From NCBI RefSeq assembly GCF_963664915.1, contig NZ_OY761810.1, positions 1,254,661-1,318,660 of the forward strand: a DNA stretch of 64,000 nucleotides, in the 5' to 3' direction. Shown in pieces: positions 17,307-24,635 of this stretch. Under the pieces are notes generated by a model. That model saw only the letters and a list, made by a program, of their open reading frames with translations, had not been told where the DNA came from and did no database searches. The translations under genes were made by a program, and so were the position numbers. This DNA comes from an uncultured Caproiciproducens sp. (lineage in GTDB: Bacteria; Bacillota; Clostridia; Oscillospirales; Acutalibacteraceae). Within the stretch, counting starts at the first letter, position 1. The number at the start of each line of letters is the position of its first letter.

Positions 17307-18416
17307 ATGGAGCGTATGAACGAAAACAAAAGCAGAGCGTCAAAGTTTTTTCAGATAGGGCTTTTTGCACTCACACTGGGACTGCTTGCTTATTTTTGCA
17401 TTTCGGATAATAATTTGCTTACTCTTCTTTACAGCCTGCCCACGCTCAGCCTGTTTTGGCTGTTATGCGCTTTAGGGTGCGTACTGCTTAGCTGGATGAT
17501 GGACAGCCTTGTCACCAAAAATCTTGTCGCCGCGTCCTATGACGCGGATTACAGCTTTCGGCATGCGTTTAAAGTGACCATGGTGGGGCAGTACTTCAAT
17601 TCCGTAACGCCGTTCGCGGTGGCGGGCCAGCCAATGCAGGTACTTGCGCTGACAAGGCAGGGTGTGACCTCAGGAATCGCTCTGTCCGCTTTAGTGCGCA
17701 AATTTCTGGTTTATCAGACTTCCATCACAGTTTACTCGCTGTTGGTCATCATGATCAAATATTCTTTTTTCCGAAGTAAAATTCAAGGGTTTATGGCACT
17801 GGCGGTGATTGGTTTTATTTGTCAGTCTGCAATTGTTGTACTTCTTCTTTTGTTTACTCACAGCCCGACTTTTACAACAAAGCTCATTCATGGCTGCGTG
17901 TGGGTTTTAACAAAAATTCATATCGTAAAAAATCCCAAGCAAGCAAACGAGAAAGTGAAAAACCAGCTTAATTTTTATATTGAAAGCAACAGGGTCATGG
18001 TAGGAAACCGGCGAATGGGTGTAAAGATATACGGTTACACCGTAGTTCAGCTTACAGCCGTTTTTGCGGTGCCTTTTTTTATCTATAAAACATTCCATAA
18101 CCCCGGGGTGCCGCTCGTTGACATGATAGCGGCGCAGTGCTTTGTGACTATGATATCCACCTACACGCCGCTGCCGGGGGCCGCAGGTGCGGCGGAAGGC
18201 AGTTTCCTTGTTATTTTTCAGATCTTCTTCAGGCAGGGGATTATCCGTCAGGCCATGCTGCTCTGGCGGTTTATTGCCTATTATTCCTGTATCATTGTCG
18301 GAGCGTTTTTTGCCGGTCTGGGCAGTAAAAGCGTGATGCGGAATCCGCGTTTTCAAAACGACGCCGGGAATAAAAGCAAAGAGAAAAGTGATAATATAAC
18401 CAATCCGGAACGATAA
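17307..18416 (+). CDS. Flippase-like integral membrane protein (UPF0104 / lysylphosphatidylglycerol-synthase TM-domain family)
   Basis: A 369-residue protein with about eight hydrophobic segments. Family marks include FNSVTPFAVAGQPMQVLAL and ISTYTPLPGAAGAAEGSFL, the conserved pair of substrate-path motifs of the YbhN/AglD/MprF-like family, and a GVTSGIALSALVRKFL segment. Such proteins are thought to flip lipid-linked sugars or aminoacyl lipids. The soluble synthase domain of MprF is absent. It follows a GT2 gene in what looks like a two-gene operon, so flipping of a glycosylated lipid is plausible (inference). The start could instead be the ATG at 17316; neither has ideal spacing from GGGAG. 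Confidence 0.85.
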   Translation: MERMNENKSRASKFFQIGLFALTLGLLAYFCISDNNLLTLLYSLPTLSLFWLLCALGCVLLSWMMDSLVTKNLVAASYDADYSFRHAFKVTMVGQYFNSVTPFAVAGQPMQVLALTRQGVTSGIALSALVRKFLVYQTSITVYSLLVIMIKYSFFRSKIQGFMALAVIGFICQSAIVVLLLLFTHSPTFTTKLIHGCVWVLTKIHIVKNPKQANEKVKNQLNFYIESNRVMVGNRRMGVKIYGYTVVQLTAVFAVPFFIYKTFHNPGVPLVDMIAAQCFVTMISTYTPLPGAAGAAEGSFLVIFQIFFRQGIIRQAMLLWRFIAYYSCIIVGAFFAGLGSKSVMRNPRFQNDAGNKSKEKSDNITNPER

Positions 18417-18449
18417 CATATTAAATTCATTGTAGGAGGGGGCACAGGC

Positions 18450-18509
18450 ATGGAAGCTGTATTATGCGTCTCGCTTTGCGAAGCAGGATGCGGCATCATG
18501 CCGGTTTGA
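18450..18509 (+). CDS. Putative 19-residue leader peptide ORF directly ahead of nadE
   Basis: An ATG at 18450 preceded by a strong AGGAGGGGG (seven-base spacing) opens a 19-codon ORF, MEAVLCVSLCEAGCGIMPV, with three cysteines. Its TGA is followed immediately by the nadE ATG, and it is in the same frame. nadE has no good ribosome site of its own, so ribosomes probably load here and re-initiate. It contains the inverted repeat CGGCATCATGCCG. This may be a coupling or regulatory leader; no homologue is recalled. Confidence 0.55.
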   Translation: MEAVLCVSLCEAGCGIMPV

Positions 18510-20408
18510 ATGAATGACGGCTTTTTCAGAGTAGCTGCGGCAACACCGTCCATCAAAGTTGCCGATTGTGAGTACAATAAAAACCAGATTCTTGATTTAA
18601 TGCGCGAATGTGAGAAAAGGGGCATCGGCGCCGTAGTGTTTCCGGAGCTTTGTCTGACCGGTTACACCTGCGGCGATTTGTTTCGTGACCGCACGCTGAT
18701 TTCGGCGGCGAAGAAAGCGCTCTGCAATATTCTTGAGCAGACCCGGAATATGAATCTGCTCGCGGTGATCGGGCTGCCGGTTCCGGTCGGTGCGAACCTG
18801 TACAATTGTGCCGCGGTGATTTGCCGCGGAAAATTGCTGGGTCTTCCGACAAAGAGCAGCATTCCGAATTACAGCGAATTTTATGAAGCGCGGCATTTCA
18901 CGTCCGCGCCGGAATATGTGGAAACACGCTTTTGCGGGGAGCTTGTTCCGTTGGGAAACAGCCTGATTTTTCGCTGCGAAAGCATGCCGGAGCTGGTGGT
19001 CGGCGTTGAAATCTGCGAGGACTTATGGATTCCCTGTCCGCCGTCTTCGCAATTGGCGCAGTGCGGTGCAACCTTGCTTTTGAATCCGTCGGCAAGCGAT
19101 GAGATCATCGGAAAAGCACCGTACCGGCGCAATCTGGTCAACGGGCAGTCCGCCCGGCTGATTGCGGCCTATGCCTACGCGGATGCCGGGGAAGGCGAAT
19201 CCTCCACCGATCTGGTGTATGCCGGACACAACGTGATTGCCGAAAACGGCACGGTTCTTGCAGAATCAAACTTGTTTACAACGGGGCTGACGGTCGCGGA
19301 TGTAGATTTGCAGCGAATGCTGCAGGAGCGTCTGCGCACCACCACATGGTCGAACGCGGGCGAAGCCTACGAGGTCAGCTTTGACATGGACATGCCCAAT
19401 ACCCGTGTGGAACGGAAATTCCCTGCGCTTCCGTTTGTACCGGACGACACAAAGGATTTAAGCGAGCGCTGTGAAATGATTCTGAACATGCAAGCTGCCG
19501 GTTTGAAGACAAGGCTGAAGCACACCGATTCCAAATGTGCGGTTATCGGCGTTTCCGGCGGGCTGGACTCTACGCTTGCACTGCTTGTCATTGTGCGCGC
19601 ATTTGACCTTTTAAAGCTTGACCGCAAAGGAATTATGGCGGTTACTATGCCGGGCTTCGGCACAACAAAACGTACTAAAAGCAACGCCCAACGTCTTTCC
19701 GAGCTATTGGGCGTTACCCTTCAGGAAATTCCCATCGGCGAATCCGTGACCCTCCATTTTCAGGATATCGGGCATAATCCGGATACGCATGATGTGACCT
19801 ATGAAAATGCACAGGCGCGTGAGCGCACGCAGGTTTTGATGGATCTGGCGAATCAGTGCGGCGGGCTGGTTATCGGAACGGGCGATCTTTCCGAAATTGC
19901 GCTTGGATGGGCCACGTATAACGGCGACATTATGTCCATGTACAGTGTAAACTGCTCCATTCCCAAAACGCTTGTGCGGCACCTTGTGCACCACGCCGCC
20001 ATCACCGGCGGTGAGGAACTTTGCGCGCTGCTCGAAGATGTGCTTGACACGCCGGTCAGCCCGGAGCTTTTGCCGCCGGTTGACGGTGTGATTTCGCAGG
20101 AGACGGAAAATATTGTCGGCCCGTACGAGCTGCATGACTTTTTCCTGTACTACATGCTCCGCTTCGGTTTTACGCCGTCGAAAATATTCCACATGGCGCA
20201 AAGCGCCTTTGCCGGAACCTATGACGATTCGACGATCAAAAAATGGCTGACAATTTTTTACAAGCGCTTTTTCATGCATCAGTTCAAGCGCTCCTGTCTG
20301 CCGGACGGCCCGAAGGTCGGCAGCGTCACGCTTTCGCCCCGAGGGGACTGGCGGATGCCCAGCGATGCTTCCGCGTTCCTGTGGCTCAAGGAAATTGAAT
20401 CACTGTAA
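18510..20408 (+). CDS. nadE: Glutamine-dependent NAD+ synthetase
   Basis: Last step of NAD synthesis: amidates nicotinate adenine dinucleotide using ammonia released from glutamine. The 632-residue protein has an N-terminal nitrilase-type glutaminase domain with catalytic E46 (FPELCLTGY), K115 (LPTKSSIPNY) and C169 (GVEICEDLW), and a C-terminal synthetase domain with the PP-loop GVSGGLDSTLAL and GTGDLSEIALGWATYNGD. This two-domain layout means it can use glutamine directly. The chosen start fits the family's usual N-terminus (xDGFFRVAAATPxIKVAD). The unusual leader ORF immediately upstream supplies the only good Shine-Dalgarno sequence. Confidence 0.95.
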   Translation: MNDGFFRVAAATPSIKVADCEYNKNQILDLMRECEKRGIGAVVFPELCLTGYTCGDLFRDRTLISAAKKALCNILEQTRNMNLLAVIGLPVPVGANLYNCAAVICRGKLLGLPTKSSIPNYSEFYEARHFTSAPEYVETRFCGELVPLGNSLIFRCESMPELVVGVEICEDLWIPCPPSSQLAQCGATLLLNPSASDEIIGKAPYRRNLVNGQSARLIAAYAYADAGEGESSTDLVYAGHNVIAENGTVLAESNLFTTGLTVADVDLQRMLQERLRTTTWSNAGEAYEVSFDMDMPNTRVERKFPALPFVPDDTKDLSERCEMILNMQAAGLKTRLKHTDSKCAVIGVSGGLDSTLALLVIVRAFDLLKLDRKGIMAVTMPGFGTTKRTKSNAQRLSELLGVTLQEIPIGESVTLHFQDIGHNPDTHDVTYENAQARERTQVLMDLANQCGGLVIGTGDLSEIALGWATYNGDIMSMYSVNCSIPKTLVRHLVHHAAITGGEELCALLEDVLDTPVSPELLPPVDGVISQETENIVGPYELHDFFLYYMLRFGFTPSKIFHMAQSAFAGTYDDSTIKKWLTIFYKRFFMHQFKRSCLPDGPKVGSVTLSPRGDWRMPSDASAFLWLKEIESL

Positions 20409-20430
20409 AATAAGTTCCAGAAAAGAGACA

Positions 20431-20469
20431 AATCCCCTTTCCAATGTCCGGTTGGAAAGGGGATTTTTG
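20431..20469 (+). terminator. Terminator of nadE
   Basis: AATCCCCTTTCCAA pairs with TTGGAAAGGGGATT around TGTCCGG, followed by a T run. Confidence 0.93.
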
Positions 20470-20618
20470 CTTAAATAAAAAATATTTTAATTTTTTTCAA
20501 AAAAAGTGTAACAAAATGGCCCTCGTAGTCGTTGTATTTATAGAAGCAAAGATTCATGATAGTAATTATAGATAGGAGATGATTCCATTGGACATATCAG
20601 TAGGGTGTCGATTATTCA

Positions 20619-20792
20619 ATGGGAGGGTACGATTGGAGTTTTTTTACAAAAAATATATCAACGGATGCGAGGCTGTCTTCTAATAAATATGTAGTCACAT
20701 TTTCGGTAAGTTTTGATGTTGAAGGCTCTACCAGTGGATTTAAATATGATTTCGGCCATATTTATGATGAGTTGGAAGGATCTGGCGATTAA
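20619..20792 (+). pseudogene. Truncated duplicate of the C-terminus of the secreted protein at 21289-22038
   Basis: A 57-codon frame ends NISTDARLSSNKYVVTFSVS...DELEGSGD. It aligns without gaps to NVSTSAKIASNKYSITFTAN in the secreted protein 1.1 kb downstream (11 of the first 20 residues identical, most others similar). Upstream in the same frame are stops (TAG at 20604 and an earlier TGA), no signal peptide is present and the ATG at 20619 has no ribosome site, so it looks like the remnant of a duplicated gene. The rest of the 20470-20836 interval is AT-rich and holds nothing else I can support; a GGAG-ATG at 20575-20580 opens only a 34-codon out-of-frame ORF. Confidence 0.65.
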
Positions 20793-20836
20793 TTAGCAAT
20801 CCTAATTTTCATTGTAGACTTTTGGAGGGAATTTAT

Positions 20837-21292
20837 ATGCAAAGAAAAGAGATAATGGTATTTTTAGTTTTTGGATTTCTATTTACCTTTTCACAACTCG
20901 TTGAGCATTATTTTCAAATGAAAGTTTCCGTTTTGGCAAAACCTTTCGGAAGTCACAGCATTCCGGAGAATATATCTCAACAAATACACCTTTTTCTCAA
21001 ATATGGAAATATAGCAGAAATCACGTTCCGTATATTAAGCGTTCTTTTCCTTTTATACGTTGGCTGGAAAGTTGCATATGGATTTCTTGACCTCCGATAT
21101 GTCATCATCTGGACAATAGGCGTATTTGTTTTTTCAGCGTTATTTAGTTATATTTTTCGACCGGATGCTTGGGCGATATGGCGTGATCTTGCCCAAAATC
21201 TGATTTTTTCTGCTGCATGGATTGGAATTATGAAAATCTATCATGTGGCAGCACAAAAAGTGAAATTAAAAAATAAGGAGAAATTAACATGA
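20837..21292 (+). CDS. Hypothetical four-helix membrane protein of the AT-rich accessory patch
   Basis: I do not recognise this 151-residue protein. It has about four hydrophobic segments (around 7-24, 60-80, 84-103 and 118-135) joined by short loops, and a basic Lys-rich C-terminal tail (AQKVKLKNKEKL). TTGGAGGG sits nine bases upstream of the ATG. Its TGA overlaps the ATG of the secreted protein gene (ATGA), so the two are coupled and probably function together. Base composition is clearly more AT-rich than flanking nadE and the lytic transglycosylase gene, hinting at acquired DNA. Immunity, transport or anchoring roles are all possible. Confidence 0.75.
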   Translation: MQRKEIMVFLVFGFLFTFSQLVEHYFQMKVSVLAKPFGSHSIPENISQQIHLFLKYGNIAEITFRILSVLFLLYVGWKVAYGFLDLRYVIIWTIGVFVFSALFSYIFRPDAWAIWRDLAQNLIFSAAWIGIMKIYHVAAQKVKLKNKEKLT

Positions 21293-22038
21293 AAAAAATA
21301 TTAACTATGTTCTTGTGTGGAATTCTGTTATTTACAACAATGTCAGTAACACCCGTTTATGCAACAACAAAGAGAACTGATGATTCAGCAAATAACAGCG
21401 AAAGTTCTTATTACATATCTAAAAAATTCACAAGCTTAATTGAGGACTATTTTAAAAATCAGACTGTCTATACTGTCTTAGATGAAACGGGGAATGAAAT
21501 AAGTAATGCGTTCTATAAAGATAATATCGAAAACTATCATTCCTCTGATTTTGTTTCAATCAAAAAATATATTGTAAATAAGAAAATTTCCTGCTTTTCT
21601 AAATTTACAGTAACAAAAGAACCTTTAAATATGTCCGATTCTAGTTTAAGCGGAGACATAACTCCTTATGCGTTTGAGAGGCAATATATATCAAAAGAAG
21701 ATAATTATGTAGCATATGCTAATTCTTCTGCTTATGGGACAATTGGAATTAACTGTACAGCAACGCTAAGTGGATCGTTCATTTATAATGCAAATACAGG
21801 AGTAATCACAGGATATTCAGGGCCAACTCTTTCTTTTGACTACGAACCTCTGAATTTTGATGATACAAGTTCTCTGAATGTATCTCCTGATAATGTTTCT
21901 ACGAGTGCAAAGATCGCTTCAAACAAATATAGCATTACTTTTACAGCAAATTATGATGTGCTAGGTACATATAATGTAGCATTCCCTCTTACCTTTGCCA
22001 AAAATAAAAGAATTACGATGACAGGGGTACCGGAATAA
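21289..22038 (+). CDS. Hypothetical secreted protein of the AT-rich accessory patch
   Basis: A 249-residue protein with a classic signal peptide (MKKILTMFLCGILLFTTMSV, probable cleavage after PVYA near residue 26). The mature part is rich in Ser, Asn, Tyr and Thr, has a predicted beta-rich C-terminal half (TIGINCTATLSGSFIYNAN; NKYSITFTANYDVLGTYNV) and no transmembrane or sorting motif. No known domain is recognised. The C-terminal 48 residues are duplicated, in degraded form, at 20619-20792. Translationally coupled to the membrane protein upstream. AT-rich relative to neighbours. Confidence 0.75.
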   Translation: MKKILTMFLCGILLFTTMSVTPVYATTKRTDDSANNSESSYYISKKFTSLIEDYFKNQTVYTVLDETGNEISNAFYKDNIENYHSSDFVSIKKYIVNKKISCFSKFTVTKEPLNMSDSSLSGDITPYAFERQYISKEDNYVAYANSSAYGTIGINCTATLSGSFIYNANTGVITGYSGPTLSFDYEPLNFDDTSSLNVSPDNVSTSAKIASNKYSITFTANYDVLGTYNVAFPLTFAKNKRITMTGVPE

Positions 22039-22092
22039 CTCAGATGTAAAATAGGAGCTTCCTTCTTTTTAAGAAATTGAAATTTTACAAAA

Positions 22093-22132
22093 ACGGCTGC
22101 CTTACAAATACTGTAAGACAGCCGTAAAATTT
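22093..22132. terminator. Bidirectional terminator between the accessory patch and the lytic transglycosylase gene
   Basis: ACGGCTGCCTTAC pairs with GTAAGACAGCCGT (one mismatch) with A and T runs on both flanks. Confidence 0.85.
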
Positions 22133-22134
22133 AT

Positions 22135-22914
22135 TTACAATAAGGATGTGGAATTGTCGGTATCGGAGGAAGCCAGGCCGGAAATGTCCGAAGACATCAT
22201 CTGTGTGGTATTCAACTGCATCTGTTTGACATAAAGCTGCAAAAAGGAAAGATAATCGTCATAGGTGTACGATGTGCCTGCAGTACCGGTGCCGGTTCCC
22301 GTAGAGTCTAAACCTGTCAGACCCGACTGGGCCATTGAATTGGTCAAAAGAGAACTTAACGAGGAAAGCTGGTCGGTCGGTGCCGCAACATCCCCACCGG
22401 CGGCGTCCAGCACTCTGGAAATGTAAGCCTGCGTTTCCTTGAACGGGGGAACTCCGCCGTATTTTGCGACGTTTCCGCTGCCCGCGTTGTACGCAGCAAG
22501 TGCCAGTTTGGCATCGCCGTCATATCTGTCCAGCATCTGGCTCAGGTACTTTGCTCCGCCCATGATGTTCTGCTCTGCGTCAAGGGGATTCTGCACCCCC
22601 AGCGAAGCGGCGGTTCCCGGCATCAGCTGCATAACGCCCTGTGCGCCGCAGCTTGAAACCGCGTCCTCGTCAAAACCGGATTCCACTTTGGCGACTGCCT
22701 TAAGCAAATTGACCGGAATGTTATATTTTTCAGCGGCGGTATTGAAAACATCATCCATACTGCTGCTTTTTTGCTTATTATCAATTGTGCCGACCGCGTT
22801 TTGCAGCAAATTCGAAAAAACAGAGGCCGTCGTTTTTTTATTTGCAGCGGTATTCGTGCGGTTAAGCGAAGCGACCAGAGTATTATAATTGGAGTTTATA
22901 CGATTGTCCGTCAT
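22135..22914 (-). CDS. Lytic transglycosylase (SLT domain)
   Basis: Cleaves the glycan strands of peptidoglycan to give 1,6-anhydro ends. The 259-residue protein has an SLT domain at about residues 65-175: the catalytic glutamate in VAKVESGFDEDAVSSCGAQG, GVMQLMPGTAASLG and LALAAYNAGSGNVAKYGG. The N-terminal 60 residues and Ser/Gly/Thr-rich C-terminus are low complexity; no signal peptide is seen, as in some phage-like or spore-related Clostridia enzymes. The start lies within ATGATGATG (22920, 22917 or 22914); 22914 has the best spacing from GGAG. Possibly linked to germination or spore wall turnover given adjacent spoVA genes (weak inference). Confidence 0.87.
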   Translation of the reverse strand: MTDNRINSNYNTLVASLNRTNTAANKKTTASVFSNLLQNAVGTIDNKQKSSSMDDVFNTAAEKYNIPVNLLKAVAKVESGFDEDAVSSCGAQGVMQLMPGTAASLGVQNPLDAEQNIMGGAKYLSQMLDRYDGDAKLALAAYNAGSGNVAKYGGVPPFKETQAYISRVLDAAGGDVAAPTDQLSSLSSLLTNSMAQSGLTGLDSTGTGTGTAGTSYTYDDYLSFLQLYVKQMQLNTTQMMSSDISGLASSDTDNSTSLL

Positions 22915-23107
22915 CATCATTCTCCCTCTGTTTATTTTCCTGTAATTGGAATCACTTCTATCATAACGCATTTTGCCGAGAAATCCAACATTTTTTATAA
23001 AAAAATTAAAACGGATTTTCATTCGGAGACATGCCTTGAAAATTCATGCCTCATTCGTATATTTTGCGCTGTGGTTTGGCAGAATATTTTTTAAAGGGGG
23101 TTACGAA

Positions 23108-23554
23108 ATGACTGTGACAAAAAACGAGTATAAAAAAATGGCGGATAAGGCTTCGCCCGGTACAACATACGGTAAAAATTTATTTTTCGCCTTTGTGGTC
23201 GGCGGCGGTATCTGTGCTTTTGGACAGCTGCTGGCCAATCTGTTTGTGCAGTACGGTCAGCTGGAAGTAAAAGACGCGAAAACATGGGTATCAATCAGTT
23301 TAATCGGGCTCAGCGCACTGCTGACGGCGCTGAAGATTTATGACAATTTGGCAAAACACGCCGGCGCGGGCACTTTGGTCCCGATTACAGGGTTTGCAAA
23401 TTCAATCGTCGCACCCGCCATGGAGTTTAAAAGCGAGGGCTATGTCATCGGAATTGGTGGAAAAATGTTCGTTATTGCGGGTCCGGTGCTGGTTTACGGA
23501 ATTGCGGCATCCATTCTATACGGCCTGATTATTTGGATCTTTCATTTATATTAA
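23108..23554 (+). CDS. spoVAC: Stage V sporulation protein AC
   Basis: A 148-residue membrane protein matching SpoVAC: TYGKNLFFAFVVGGGICAFGQ near the N-terminus, then GAGTLVPITGFANSIVAPAMEFKSEG, the signature of the family, and about four membrane segments. SpoVAC is a mechanosensitive part of the channel that moves calcium dipicolinate into forespores and out at germination. AAAGGGGG precedes the ATG. It is followed 17 bases later by spoVAD. Expression is expected in the forespore (sigma-G), but I did not find a convincing sigma-G promoter. Confidence 0.95.
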   Translation: MTVTKNEYKKMADKASPGTTYGKNLFFAFVVGGGICAFGQLLANLFVQYGQLEVKDAKTWVSISLIGLSALLTALKIYDNLAKHAGAGTLVPITGFANSIVAPAMEFKSEGYVIGIGGKMFVIAGPVLVYGIAASILYGLIIWIFHLY

Positions 23555-23571
23555 GATGAGGAGGAATGGCC

Positions 23572-24591
23572 ATGCCTACCAGAATCGGCAAATATACGCT
23601 TGAACTGGGCAGAAAGCCGGTGATCCTCGGATTTGCCGCGGTTGTCGGAAAAAAAGAGAGTGAGGGGCCGCTCGGTGCGTATTACGATCAGTGCCACAAC
23701 GATACAACACTGGGAGAATCAAGCTGGGAAAAGGCGGAAAGCCGCCTGCAAAACGAAGCGGTTGTGCTGGCGCTGAAGAAGGCGAATGTAGAAAATACGG
23801 ATATCGATTGCATTTTGGCGGGGGATCTGCTGAATCAGTGTATTTCCTCCACCTTCGGTCTTCGCAGCCTGAACATCCCTTTCCTTGGTCAGTTCGGCGC
23901 GTGTTCCACCATGGCGCAGACACTTGGGATCGCTTCACTGTTTACAGAATCCGGTGCGGCACAGCAGGCCGTCGCGGTGACTTCGTCCCACTTCTGTTCC
24001 GCCGAGCGGCAGTTCCGCTTTCCGCTGGAATACGGCGGGCAGCGAACGCCCACGGCCCAATGGACGGCGACGGCGTCCGGTGCGATTGTCATGGGCTCGC
24101 CGGAGCAGAAAAAAGAAGGTCAGGTTATTGTGGACTCCGTAACGTTCGGGCGCATTACCGATTTTGGCATTAAGGATGCGGCGAACATGGGGGCGGCCAT
24201 GGCGCCGGCGGCGGCGCAGACGCTTAAGGATTACCTGACGGACACGGGCGCCTCGCCAAAAGATTTCGATCTGATCTTGACCGGTGATCTTGGCACAATC
24301 GGCAGCGACCTGATGGAAAAACTGCTGATGAAAGACGGAATTGATATCAGCTCTGTGCACAATGACTGCGGGCTGATGATTTACGACCGCGAAAAACAGG
24401 ATGTCCACGCCGGCGGCTCCGGCTGCGGATGCTCCGGTGCGGTGCTCTGCTCCTATATCTTGCAGCAGCTGACGGCAGGACAACTGCACAAGGTGCTGTT
24501 TTTGGGAACGGGCGCGCTCATGTCACCCACCTCGTCGCAGCAGGGGGAAAGCATCCCGGGCGTAGCGCATCTGGTTTATTTAAGGGCGTAA
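23572..24591 (+). CDS. spoVAD: Stage V sporulation protein AD
   Basis: A 339-residue thiolase-fold protein that binds dipicolinic acid as part of the SpoVA channel in the spore inner membrane. Recognisable blocks are YDQCHNDTTLGESSWEKAES, QFGACSTMAQTLG, LTGDLGTIGSDLM and GGSGCGCSGAVLCSY. The ATG at 23572 is preferred over that at 23566 because GAGGAGG is seven bases away rather than one. No spoVAE follows; a strong inverted repeat and then a convergent gene end the operon, so spoVAE must be elsewhere or absent. Confidence 0.95.
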   Translation: MPTRIGKYTLELGRKPVILGFAAVVGKKESEGPLGAYYDQCHNDTTLGESSWEKAESRLQNEAVVLALKKANVENTDIDCILAGDLLNQCISSTFGLRSLNIPFLGQFGACSTMAQTLGIASLFTESGAAQQAVAVTSSHFCSAERQFRFPLEYGGQRTPTAQWTATASGAIVMGSPEQKKEGQVIVDSVTFGRITDFGIKDAANMGAAMAPAAAQTLKDYLTDTGASPKDFDLILTGDLGTIGSDLMEKLLMKDGIDISSVHNDCGLMIYDREKQDVHAGGSGCGCSGAVLCSYILQQLTAGQLHKVLFLGTGALMSPTSSQQGESIPGVAHLVYLRA

Positions 24592-24598
24592 TAGAAAC

Positions 24599-24635
24599 AG
24601 GGGCGGCCATTGGCCGCCCCTGCACATTGTTTTTA
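24599..24635 (+). terminator. Terminator after spoVAD
   Basis: Perfect inverted repeat AGGGGCGGCCA-T-TGGCCGCCCCT, with a TTTTT tract ten bases beyond it. Confidence 0.7.

Noticed and set aside
18507-18509. In-frame TGA between the leader ORF and nadE as selenocysteine or a sequencing error
   Set aside because: nadE starting at 18510 already has the family's normal N-terminus, and no SECIS-like hairpin follows, so an extended protein is unnecessary.
20578-20682. 34-codon ORF starting at GGAG-ATG in the AT-rich patch
   Set aside because: Its peptide has no recognisable features, and the homology to the secreted protein lies in a different frame.
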